Shown: in pieces, positions 8,072 through 13,902 of the stretch
How positions within the stretch are numbered: the stretch's first letter is position 1
Layout: every line of letters starts with the position of its first letter
Origin: Candidatus Rifleibacteriota bacterium
GTDB lineage: Bacteria; Riflebacteria; Ozemobacteria; Ozemobacterales; Ozemobacteraceae
Direction: 5' to 3'
Length of the DNA stretch: 15,102 nt
Assembly (NCBI GenBank): GCA_029564115.1
Contig: JAKQQP010000190.1
Span: 1-15,102 of the forward strand
The notes under the pieces: model-generated
The model's database searches: none
What the model was told of the DNA's origin: nothing
What the model saw: the letters and a program-made list of their open reading frames with translations, nothing else
Position numbers and translations under genes: made by a program

Positions 8072-8280
8072 AGACAACAAAAACCGAAAAAGAATCAGGA
8101 GCAAGAACACCGGGCAGAATACTCTGCAAATCTTTGTTGTCAGGCCAATAGCGAAAAAAGTCAGGCTATATCGGTCACAAGACAAAACTGTCGGCCCATA
8201 AAACCGCCAACGGCGGCAGGGGAGAGTCGGATGACTCATTTCGTAAGACGTTTCAGATTAATATCTGGAATTTTTCGTCT
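8072..8280 (+). ncRNA. Structured leader RNA upstream of the AlpA-like gene
   Basis: This stretch between promoter and alpA has no convincing gene but many perfect inverted repeats. They are: GACAACAAA/TTTGTTGTC (8073-8081 with 8133-8141); GCAGA/TCTGC nested inside (8114-8118, 8123-8127); ATAGC/GCTAT (8148-8152, 8165-8169); GACA/TGTC (8181-8184, 8189-8192); CCGCC/GGCGG (8204-8208, 8212-8216); GAGTC/GACTC (8224-8228, 8233-8237); and TTTCAGAT/ATCTGGAA (8251-8258, 8263-8270), followed by TTTTT and closed by AGACG/CGTCT (8246-8250, 8276-8280). The last hairpin plus T-run resembles a weak attenuator just before the alpA ribosome binding site. I recognise no known RNA family. A 94-codon ORF starting at 8069 overlaps it but looks non-coding. 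Confidence 0.5.
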
Positions 8281-8298
8281 CATCGAATGGGAGCAATT

Positions 8299-8517
8299 AT
8301 GTCGACCCCAACCCCTATCAATCTTCTTGAAACCACCGCTTTTTTACGCGTAAATCAGATTGTAAAAATCCTCTCTATAAGCCGGTCGCATTGGTGGCAG
8401 GGCGTCAAAGAGAAGAAATTTCCAGCCGGAATCAAACTTTCTCCAAAGGTTGTCGTCTGGAAAACCTCTGATATCCGCGCCCTCATTGAGAGAGCATGCA
8501 ACGCCTCTGAAAACTAA
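8299..8517 (+). CDS. alpA: AlpA-family DNA-binding regulator
   Basis: 72 residues, the usual size for AlpA, with a MerR-like winged helix-turn-helix. The pattern FLRVNQIVKILSISRSHWWQ...KKFPAGIKLSPKVVVWKTSDIRALIE matches the family signature: a recognition helix after SRS, then FP...KL, then a W before a C-terminal helix. AlpA proteins in P4-like satellites, PICIs and cryptic prophages act as excisionase/activators of integrase or island genes. I chose ATG 8299 over the in-frame ATG 8287 because GGGAG (8289-8293) lies 5 bp upstream of it. It is the first gene after the leader RNA and 12 bp before the primase-like gene, in one operon. It is the only recognisable transcription regulator in the island, so it may both control the operator at 8053-8068 and act at the ends. 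Confidence 0.85.
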   Translation: MSTPTPINLLETTAFLRVNQIVKILSISRSHWWQGVKEKKFPAGIKLSPKVVVWKTSDIRALIERACNASEN

Positions 8518-8529
8518 TCGGAGGCAAAT

Positions 8530-9522
8530 ATGCAGATAAAAAAAATGCCGGCTGTTAAGCCGACAGGAACCGTCAACAGTGATTCTACCACAAGTCAGCA
8601 GTCGTTACCAATTTTCGACCCAGTTGTCAGTCTGTTTCGCGGCGGGATTAAACAGACCGCCCGCCCCGAAAACGTCAGACTTTCTGAAGTCGCCCGCATT
8701 ATTGAGACTGACCCGCGCCTAGCTGCACTTCATCAGCAGGTTTTTCAGGCTCTCACCGACCACGGCTATAAATCTGACCCGCATAAAGCGGCAAAATCAA
8801 AGCTCTGGTATATCACCGGTGCAGGAATTTTTTCACATCGCGCCGACGCCGGACTTCAGCAATCTGCTAATCTCGTGCAATGCGACCTCGACGGACTCAA
8901 TAGCGACGGCGTTCAAGCGGCATGGAACCTGATTAAAAGCGACCCTTTCACGGCCCTGATGTTCATTTCCCCTTCCCAAAATGGCCTGAAATGGTTCGCT
9001 CGCGCAAACTTCACCGATAAAGAAACCTATAAAGCGGCATGGTTGGGTCTGCAGGCGTATTACCGCGAAATGTTCTTTATTGAAATCGACCCCAACGCCC
9101 GGCCAATGAGCCAACCATGTTACCTGAGTTCAGGCAAAGTCTATTTAAACCCGGCTCCCGAAGTTTTTCAATATTCAATGCCAGTTGAGGACAAGCTGAC
9201 TCGGGAGGGGGCACCTACACAGGTCAGCAACGCCCCGGCTGGCGACCGCACCAGAGCAATCATCGAAGCCGCTTTCAGGAATGAGCTGCAGAACATCATT
9301 GACGCCCCAAAAGGCCAAGGCTCCAGAGCTTTCAATGTCGCGGTTTTGAGCTTGGCAAGCTACGCATGGACAGGCGCGGTCGACGAAAAAAGGGTCGAGG
9401 CTGATTTTTGCGCGGCGTTTAAGGCCCGTGGCGGCCACTCTGACCACGAAGCCCTTCGCAAATTCGCCAGTGCGTGGCAATTCGGGCTTGACAATCCCCG
9501 AGACCCCGAAGGGAGAGCCTGA
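8530..9522 (+). CDS. BT4734/VirE_N-type primase-like replication protein
   Basis: 330 residues. The N-terminal two-thirds match the BT4734-like (VirE_N, PF08800) pattern by eye: VSLFRGG near residue 35, LWYITGAGIF.HR near 95-105, VQCDLDG with D119/D121, FISPSQNGLKW (145-155) and IEIDPNARPM.QPCYLSSG with D187. The D-x-D and the later conserved blocks resemble metal-binding and nucleotide-binding motifs of archaeo-eukaryotic-type primases, although I cannot confirm activity. The C-terminal part (about 240-330: RAFNVAVLSLASYAWTGAVDE...FASAWQFGLDNPRDPEG) is like the helical PriCT-type domain that links primases to helicases. GGAGG (8520-8524) is 5 bp before the ATG. It ends 2 bp before the helicase gene, so the two are probably coupled and work together in initiating island replication. 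Confidence 0.75.
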   Translation: MQIKKMPAVKPTGTVNSDSTTSQQSLPIFDPVVSLFRGGIKQTARPENVRLSEVARIIETDPRLAALHQQVFQALTDHGYKSDPHKAAKSKLWYITGAGIFSHRADAGLQQSANLVQCDLDGLNSDGVQAAWNLIKSDPFTALMFISPSQNGLKWFARANFTDKETYKAAWLGLQAYYREMFFIEIDPNARPMSQPCYLSSGKVYLNPAPEVFQYSMPVEDKLTREGAPTQVSNAPAGDRTRAIIEAAFRNELQNIIDAPKGQGSRAFNVAVLSLASYAWTGAVDEKRVEADFCAAFKARGGHSDHEALRKFASAWQFGLDNPRDPEGRA

Positions 9523-9524
9523 CC

Positions 9525-11072
9525 ATGCGAGAAATCACGCTTGAACAAATGCAGGAAATGGGCCGCTTGATGCGGTCAGAGGTTAACCCCAACAAGACCA
9601 CCGACGCCGGCACCGCTGAACGGTTCGCCTACCTCGCCGAAGAAGACTTGAGATTTTGTGAGGGCATTGGCTGGATGGCATACGATGGCGGCGCATGGCG
9701 ACCGAACGACGGGAAGCCGGCGCAGGTCTTCGCGGAGTCGCTGATACCCTTTGCCTACGCGCAGGCCCGCGAAAAGCTGGCAGCGGGTAAAAATGGTGCA
9801 GACGCCGCAAGAGAACTTATCGCCTACGCCAAAAGACTCGAAAGTCTTGCCAGAATGACCGCAGCGATTGAATTAGCAAGCTATAACCCGAAGCTGAGGG
9901 TCACGGTCGACCGTTTCGACGTTGACCCGATGCTTCTCAACGCGAAAAATGGCGTCATCGACTTGCGAACCGGTGAACTGATGGCCCATTCCCCTAGTCA
10001 GCTCTTCATGAGGCAGGCGGCGGTCGAATATCTGCCGGATGCTGATTGCCCCCTATGGCTTCAGACGCTCGATAGAATCTTTGCAGGTCGGCAGGAGCTT
10101 GTAGACTATATTCAGCGGGCCTTCGGTTATGCAATCACGGGCGCAATGAGTGAACAGGCTTGGTTTATCGCGTATGGTTGCGGCGCAAATGGGAAATCTA
10201 CGATTCTGAACGTGCTTCTCGAAATCATGGGCAACTATGCCGGACAAGCGGCCCCCGACCTTCTTATCCAGAGCAGAAACGGCAACAACCGGCACCCGGC
10301 AGAATTGGCTGACTTGATGGGGAGACGGTTCATATTGGCGCAAGAATCGGCAGAAGGTGCGCTTCTCGATGAGGCCAAAATCAAGCAAATTACCGGCGGC
10401 GACAAAGTCAAAGCAAGATTGATGCACCAAAACTTTTTTGAATTTTCGCCAATTTGCAAAATATGGTTGAGCACGAACCATAAGCCACAAATAAAAGATA
10501 CGACCATTTCAATATGGCGTCGAACCAACAGCATACCCTTCACGGTGACAATACCCGCCCATGAACGCGACGGAAAACTACCGGAAAAACTGAGACTTGA
10601 ATATCCGGGTATTTTGAAATGGGCGGTAGATGGCTGTCTTGCTTGGCAGAAAATAGGGCTGGCGGCACCCGCAATCGTGACCGAAGCAACCGCCGCATAC
10701 CGGCAAGACCAAGATATTATTGGCCAATTCATCGGCGACTGCTGCGAAAAGGCCACCGGCAGCAAAATCAAACTGTCAGCTCTGTATGCAAAGTATCGAG
10801 CATGGGCCGAAGAGGGCGGGCGTTACCCCGTTTCTGACCGTAGGTTATCCGAAGCTCTCGCCGAAAAAGGTTATGAAAAGCGCAAGTTTCGAGATGGTGT
10901 GTATATCATCGGTCTACAGTTTCAAAAATTCGATTCTTTTGTCGGTGACGCAAGTGACGATAGCTACCCGATTCTCATAAACTCCTCTATAAATCTACCT
11001 CCTCGCGTGGGTTTTATGGAAAATGAGTCTCAATCGTCACAACCGTCACGCGATGAATTCGAGGTTTTTTAA
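9525..11072 (+). CDS. D5-type SF3 replicative helicase (P4 alpha C-terminal-like)
   Basis: 515 residues. A D5_N-type domain (about 140-215, NAKNGVIDLRTGEL...) leads into an SF3 ATPase: Walker A G218-CGANGKST (K224), Walker B-like FILAQES with E274, motif C KIWLSTN with N318, and arginines R332/R333 (SIWRRT) as the finger. The C-terminus (about 400-490) looks like the winged helix found at the end of phage/plasmid P4-family primase-helicases. It would load at the island origin and unwind DNA as a hexamer. The primase half found in P4 alpha is absent here and supplied by the upstream gene. GGGAGA (9511-9516) lies in the end of the previous gene, 8 bp before the ATG. The last about 35 residues after YIIGLQFQ are low in motif content and Ser-rich. 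Confidence 0.9.
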   Translation: MREITLEQMQEMGRLMRSEVNPNKTTDAGTAERFAYLAEEDLRFCEGIGWMAYDGGAWRPNDGKPAQVFAESLIPFAYAQAREKLAAGKNGADAARELIAYAKRLESLARMTAAIELASYNPKLRVTVDRFDVDPMLLNAKNGVIDLRTGELMAHSPSQLFMRQAAVEYLPDADCPLWLQTLDRIFAGRQELVDYIQRAFGYAITGAMSEQAWFIAYGCGANGKSTILNVLLEIMGNYAGQAAPDLLIQSRNGNNRHPAELADLMGRRFILAQESAEGALLDEAKIKQITGGDKVKARLMHQNFFEFSPICKIWLSTNHKPQIKDTTISIWRRTNSIPFTVTIPAHERDGKLPEKLRLEYPGILKWAVDGCLAWQKIGLAAPAIVTEATAAYRQDQDIIGQFIGDCCEKATGSKIKLSALYAKYRAWAEEGGRYPVSDRRLSEALAEKGYEKRKFRDGVYIIGLQFQKFDSFVGDASDDSYPILINSSINLPPRVGFMENESQSSQPSRDEFEVF

Positions 11073-11074
11073 AA

Positions 11075-11434
11075 ATGAAAAATATTCTCGAAGAACTAAC
11101 GGCCCGTAGATTCTCTCTTCAAGTTCGCTCTTCAGCCCTTATTGTCTACCCGAAACCGGATTCAGAAACGGCAAAACTAATCAGAGAGCACAAGGGCGAG
11201 CTGATGGCGACGCTGAAGGGTCGGCAAACGATGGCAGGCCACGGGCAGGCCGAAGTCATCAGAATCGTTGTCGCCCTGACAGATGCCGCAGAGAAAAACC
11301 CGGAACTGAGGCCCGAAATCAGCAAGACAATCGACCGGCTCGCAGCCCTCGAAGAAACCGCAACACCTGACATTCTCTTAAAAGAACTTGATGCAATCGA
11401 AAGGAACTTCCTATGTCGAACACTTACGAAATAA
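11075..11434 (+). CDS. Small protein with TubC-N-like domain
   Basis: 119 residues. Positions 1-50 (ILEELTARRFSLQVRSSALIVYP...IREHKGELMATLKG) follow the pattern of the TubC N-terminal docking-like domain (PF18563): a helix ending in a 'LxxRGxxL' turn, a two-strand hairpin, then a 'LRxHKxELLxLL' helix. Such domains appear as small adaptors in biosynthetic enzymes and, from memory, next to or fused to replication proteins of mobile elements. The rest (50-119) is helical and charged. GAGG (11061-11064) precedes the ATG by 10 bp, and the gene starts 2 bp after the helicase stop. An accessory or tethering factor for the helicase/primase is inference. The 3' end overlaps the next gene by 22 bp. Confidence 0.6.
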   Translation: MKNILEELTARRFSLQVRSSALIVYPKPDSETAKLIREHKGELMATLKGRQTMAGHGQAEVIRIVVALTDAAEKNPELRPEISKTIDRLAALEETATPDILLKELDAIERNFLCRTLTK

Positions 11435-11694
11435 CCATAAGGCCCGCAAACCCTGACCACCTGCAGCAGCTTTCAGCATTGATTGACAGCGATGCAACCA
11501 AACCCGGCGGCGGCGTCACCGATGGTGCAGTAAATCTTGAGACCAACGCCCGCAATCTGCCGGCACTGATGCAGGAAGTAGAGAACATGGCCTCTGATGC
11601 CGCCATGAGTCTTGAAATCGTCATCAGTTGCGATGCAGAAGGCCCTGACTATCGGCGGGTCATAACAATCGAAAACGGGAAGCAGTTGATTTGA
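11413..11694 (+). CDS. Hypothetical small island protein (93 aa)
   Basis: No family recognised. It is a soluble, acidic protein of 93 residues with no membrane segment or cysteine cluster. The start is well supported: AAGGA (11401-11405) is 7 bp before the ATG, and the gene overlaps the preceding stop, as in a tightly packed operon. The second half (NLPALMQEVENMA...SLEIVISCD...YRRVITIENGKQ) resembles, by eye, the second half of the next gene's product (YLPEQVKQLEAL...IVIDAEISYEK...IHVIKIAKGKT), so the two may be distant paralogues with a helix-strand-strand layout. Confidence 0.65.
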   Translation: MSNTYEITIRPANPDHLQQLSALIDSDATKPGGGVTDGAVNLETNARNLPALMQEVENMASDAAMSLEIVISCDAEGPDYRRVITIENGKQLI

Positions 11695-11790
11695 TAAAAG
11701 CACAACCAAGAGAACCGCGCCCGCCCTGAAACGGCCGCCACTTTCAAACCATTACCCGCCAATAACCGGCAATTTACACAGGAGTAAAAA
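11695..11790 (+). other. Short spacer in island operon, no gene seen
   Basis: This 96-bp gap interrupts otherwise touching genes. It contains loosely repeated ATTACCCGCCAA / ATAACCGGCAA elements (about 11751-11773) and ends with AGGAG (11780-11784), the ribosome binding site of the next gene. It could hold an internal promoter or regulatory site, but none is convincing. Confidence 0.3.
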
Positions 11791-12099
11791 ATGAACATCG
11801 ACAGAATCGACATACTGAACCCGAGCGCAAGCCTGATTGAAATTTTAAAGAGCATTAAACCCGTCGGAAATCTTGTTCTCGAAAAAAGTTGCTTTATCGA
11901 AGTTGGCAGCAGTTATCTGCCGGAACAGGTGAAGCAGCTCGAAGCCCTAACCGAGAACGCCGAAATCGTAATTGATGCTGAAATCAGCTACGAGAAAACC
12001 CATTATTGCGAAATCCACGTCATCAAAATCGCCAAAGGCAAAACCGAGCTTGTAAAAACCACCACGATTGAACCTTTACCCGCTGAAATGGCAATTTAA
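11791..12099 (+). CDS. Hypothetical small island protein (102 aa)
   Basis: No family recognised. The product has 102 residues, no membrane segment, and alternating short helices and strands. AGGAG (11780-11784) is 6 bp before the ATG, among the best ribosome binding sites in the island. Its second half looks similar to the 93-residue protein encoded just upstream (a LP...L.AL helix followed by two strands and a GK turn), suggesting duplication and divergence. Function is unknown. By position it belongs to the accessory block between replication and packaging genes, where satellites often keep helper-interference or regulatory proteins. Confidence 0.65.
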   Translation: MNIDRIDILNPSASLIEILKSIKPVGNLVLEKSCFIEVGSSYLPEQVKQLEALTENAEIVIDAEISYEKTHYCEIHVIKIAKGKTELVKTTTIEPLPAEMAI

Positions 12100-12122
12100 C
12101 TTAACTCTGAAAGGAAAACACA

Positions 12123-12500
12123 ATGATTCTCAATTCTTCTCAAGATAGCGAACTGAGGCAGCAGAGAGCAGCGATTAAAGAGGCCGGCCGGCTGATTAAG
12201 AGGCTCGATGCCATGATGCGCGACCCATTCGCAACGCCGGCGCGACTCTCGGAGCTGAAAAAATGGCAGTCAGATTTAATCGACAATAATCTGCACGGCG
12301 ATTCGGCAACAATCACAAGAGGCGTCGAGCGGGTCGAAGGCTATTTGACCGATGAAAAGAAGGCCGCCGAAGCCATTAAACCGCGTCCGCCCCATGACAT
12401 CCACAAAGAACAGGCCGAACACTATCGCCGCGCCAATGAGCAAAGAAAGCGCGACGATGACAGATTCACCCGGAACAGCCTCCGGAACCAGCCGAAATAA
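12123..12500 (+). CDS. Hypothetical charged helical protein (125 aa)
   Basis: No family recognised. It is almost wholly helical and highly charged (QQRAAIKEAGRLIKRLDAMM..., then KKAAEAIKPRPPHDIHKEQ and a basic tail YRRANEQRKRDDDRFTRN), with two coiled-coil-like stretches around 8-30 and 95-115. It has no cysteines and no membrane segment. AAGGA (12111-12115) lies 7 bp before the ATG. The basic C-terminus would suit nucleic-acid or protein binding, but this is inference. A stem-loop with a short T-run follows the stop. Confidence 0.6.
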   Translation: MILNSSQDSELRQQRAAIKEAGRLIKRLDAMMRDPFATPARLSELKKWQSDLIDNNLHGDSATITRGVERVEGYLTDEKKAAEAIKPRPPHDIHKEQAEHYRRANEQRKRDDDRFTRNSLRNQPK

Positions 12501-12514
12501 TAGAAACGGCACTG

Positions 12515-12535
12515 GCGGGCCTTGAGCCCGCTTTT
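12515..12535 (+). terminator. Weak intrinsic terminator or attenuator
   Basis: GCGGGC-CTTGA-GCCCGC (12515-12531) is followed by TTTT. CTGGC (12512-12516) and GCCAG (12536-12540) can also pair around it. The T-run is short, so partial read-through into the nuclease/terminase genes is likely. It may set a lower level for the distal genes. Confidence 0.55.
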
Positions 12536-12558
12536 GCCAGAAAGGTTTTTTGCAAAGT

Positions 12559-13005
12559 ATGAAGGCAGGCGAGATACCGGCGATTGTGATTGATTCGAGA
12601 GAGCAGATGCCATACCACTTTGACCACCCGGTCGAGGTTCGAGGCTTAAAGACCGGCGACTATAGCATTATCGGCTGTGAGAATCTTTTTGCAGTCGAGA
12701 GAAAAAGCGTTGATGACCTTTGCCAGACTCTCACACACGGCCGCGACCGATTCGAGCGAGAATTAGCCCGGTCAAACAGCCTGAAAAGGCTTTATTTAAT
12801 CATCGAAAGCAATCTTCAGGCGATTGCAAGCGGCGACTACCGAAGCAAGGCGAACCCGGCGAGTATTATCGGGAGCTTGCTGGCTTGGGAGCAGCGTTAC
12901 CCGGCCCTGCGGGTCATGTTCTGCGACAACAGAGCACTTGCCGGCCGCATGGTAAAGAGCTTGCTTTTCCGTTGTTTTCTTGAATTTTCCTCAGAAAGGG
13001 CATGA
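12559..13005 (+). CDS. ERCC4-family (XPF/Mus81-type) nuclease
   Basis: 148 residues from ATG 12559, forming a stand-alone ERCC4 nuclease domain (PF02732). It shows VIDSREQ (D12, E15) and the signature GD-Xn-ERKxxxD: G33-D34, then E47-R48-K49-S-V-D-D (AVERKSVDDL), so the metal site looks complete. There is no helicase domain or helix-hairpin-helix, unlike XPF/Mus81, but stand-alone versions are found in phages and mobile elements. It probably cuts branched or flapped DNA during replication, recombination or packaging. The start is uncertain: an in-frame TTG at 12550 lies only 4 bp after AAAGG (12541-12545), whereas ATG 12559 has a weaker, more distant site. It sits after a weak terminator and 3 bp before terS, so nuclease and terminase are probably made together. 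Confidence 0.88.
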   Translation: MKAGEIPAIVIDSREQMPYHFDHPVEVRGLKTGDYSIIGCENLFAVERKSVDDLCQTLTHGRDRFERELARSNSLKRLYLIIESNLQAIASGDYRSKANPASIIGSLLAWEQRYPALRVMFCDNRALAGRMVKSLLFRCFLEFSSERA

Positions 13006-13008
13006 ACA

Positions 13009-13467
13009 ATGAGCAAACAGAAAGTCGATTTTGACGAAGACCTCCTGATTATGGTCGAAGGCATGGCGAGGCAGGGCGCGACAGAAAATGATATTGCCAA
13101 GGCGCTCGGAATCACGACCCGGACACTCTACAACTACCGGCAAACGTGCCCAAAGCTGGCAGAAGCGATGAAGCGCGGGAAAGCGGTTACAGACTTCACC
13201 GTCGAGTCAGCTCTTTTCAGGCGTGCTATCGGTTGCACAGAAAAGGTCATCCAGCGAAAGGTGCTTCCTGACGGCTCGGAGATTGTTACAGAAACGGTCA
13301 AGCACGTCGCACCTGATACTGCCGCTTGCGCCCGATGGTTGGCCCTTCGATGCCCTGACAGATGGCGTGAACTACCTATCGAAGCCGGCAACAACAACGA
13401 AGAAACGGCCGCGATGATAAGAGAGTATCTCGACGCCCTCACGGGGAACGGAGTTGGCAATGAATGA
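13009..13467 (+). CDS. terS: Phage terminase small subunit (TerS) of the satellite
   Basis: 152 residues. The N-terminal helix-turn-helix (about 10-45: MVEGMARQGATENDIAKALGITTRTLYNY) and the block TDFTVESALFRRAIGCTEK...DGSEIVTETVKHVAPDTAACARWLALRCPDRWRE match the common pattern of small terminase subunits (HTH, then VExALxxRAxG, then APDxxAxxxWLxxRxPxxWR). TerS recognises the packaging site and recruits the large subunit. No large terminase or structural gene is in the island, so this protein would have to work with a helper phage's TerL, as in PICIs. AAAGGG (12995-13000) is 8 bp before the ATG. An HTH transcription regulator is the alternative, but the C-terminal block argues against it. Confidence 0.82.
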   Translation: MSKQKVDFDEDLLIMVEGMARQGATENDIAKALGITTRTLYNYRQTCPKLAEAMKRGKAVTDFTVESALFRRAIGCTEKVIQRKVLPDGSEIVTETVKHVAPDTAACARWLALRCPDRWRELPIEAGNNNEETAAMIREYLDALTGNGVGNE

Positions 13468-13639
13468 GAGAATTTTCAATGAGTTCGCGCCTGAAGTCAT
13501 GGCCGCCCTGATTGCCAAGGCGAAAAAAGGCGATGTCGCAGCGATGCGGCTATTCTTTGAGCTGAGAAGCGCCACAAAAGCGGGGCCGGAAGAATTGCCG
13601 ATTCTGCAGGTGGTCGAGATTCCCAACGATGAAGAGTAA
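13460..13639 (+). CDS. Short ORF coupled to terS (59 aa)
   Basis: 59 residues from ATG 13460, with GGAG (13450-13453) 6 bp upstream. It overlaps the terS stop by 8 bp. The sequence FAPEVMAALIAKAKKGDVAAMRLFFEL resembles the 'AKxGDxxAxxLLLE' helix pair that I associate with C-terminal parts of some terminase small subunits. It may therefore be a split-off TerS tail, or a separate partner protein. It is the last gene before the operon terminator. A TTG at 13454 is a less likely start. Confidence 0.6.
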   Translation: MNERIFNEFAPEVMAALIAKAKKGDVAAMRLFFELRSATKAGPEELPILQVVEIPNDEE

Positions 13640-13650
13640 TACAAGATACT

Positions 13651-13676
13651 ACCGCCCGAGATGGGCGGTTTTTTTT
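13651..13676 (+). terminator. Strong intrinsic terminator of the island operon
   Basis: CCGCCC (13652-13657), loop GAGAT, GGGCGG (13663-13668) and eight Ts (13669-13676), with an extra A-T pair closing the stem. This is a canonical Rho-independent terminator, 11 bp after the last island stop codon. It insulates the downstream cyclase gene from the island operon. Confidence 0.92.
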
Positions 13677-13814
13677 CTGATTTTTCTTGCAATAAGATAC
13701 TTTTTTCACAAGGCGCAATGAGAAAAAAAATTGTAAACTATTGAAACGGATTTATAAAAGGCGTCGATAAATGATTGGTATTGCATTTTTGAAATCTTAC
13801 TGAAATTAACACAA

Positions 13815-13832
13815 TGTAGTAATGGTGTAGTA
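13815..13832 (+). promoter_or_regulatory. Right paired TGTAGTA sites (putative integrase arm sites)
   Basis: TGTAGTA at 13815-13821 and 13826-13832, 11 bp start to start and in direct orientation, exactly mirror the spacing of the left-end pair (6422-6428, 6433-6439). They lie about 70 bp inside attR, while the left pair lies about 115 bp inside attL. Confidence 0.6.
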
Positions 13833-13896
13833 TTTTACGGAACAACACAAAATAAATATCGGCTAATGGCGCATAAACAAAGGAAATTAGAAAATC

Positions 13897-13902
13897 GGGA
13901 GG
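13897..13902 (+). promoter_or_regulatory. Island-borne ribosome binding site for the cyclase gene
   Basis: GGGAGG lies 4 bp upstream of the ATG at 13907 and is element DNA, because host homology starts at 13903. It replaces the native AGAGGTG site now left behind at 6283-6289, so translation of the target gene is preserved after integration. Confidence 0.75.

Larger units (their letters stand above)
13677..13902 (+). other. AT-rich right end of the island, no gene seen
   Basis: 226 bp without a supported ORF, between the terminator and attR. It holds the right pair of putative arm sites and ends in GGGAGG. Several A/T-rich stretches could serve as a promoter (for example TTGTAA near 13731 with TATAAA-like sequence about 15 bp on), but none is convincing. 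If the cyclase is expressed in the lysogen, its promoter must lie here or come from read-through. Confidence 0.5.

Noticed and set aside
8200..8260. Self-cleaving ribozyme (hammerhead or twister) in the leader
   Set aside because: I looked for the conserved core sequences (CUGAUGA...GAAA and twister core) on both strands and did not find a full set.
8069..8353. 94-codon ORF over the leader region as an ordinary gene
   Set aside because: No ribosome binding site, unnatural composition, overlaps alpA out of frame and coincides with many stem-loops. Kept only as a finding, not as a CDS.
10235..10771. Antisense ORF of 178 codons opposite the helicase
   Set aside because: Overlaps the conserved SF3 helicase motifs on the other strand and has no protein-like features of its own.
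11695..11790. Replication origin iterons
   Set aside because: Only two loose CCGCCAA/CCGGCAA-like copies are visible, too few and too imperfect to call an origin.
13643..13701. AAGATACT repeated at 13643 and 13694
   Set aside because: Eight bases in an AT-rich area flanking a terminator; likely chance.
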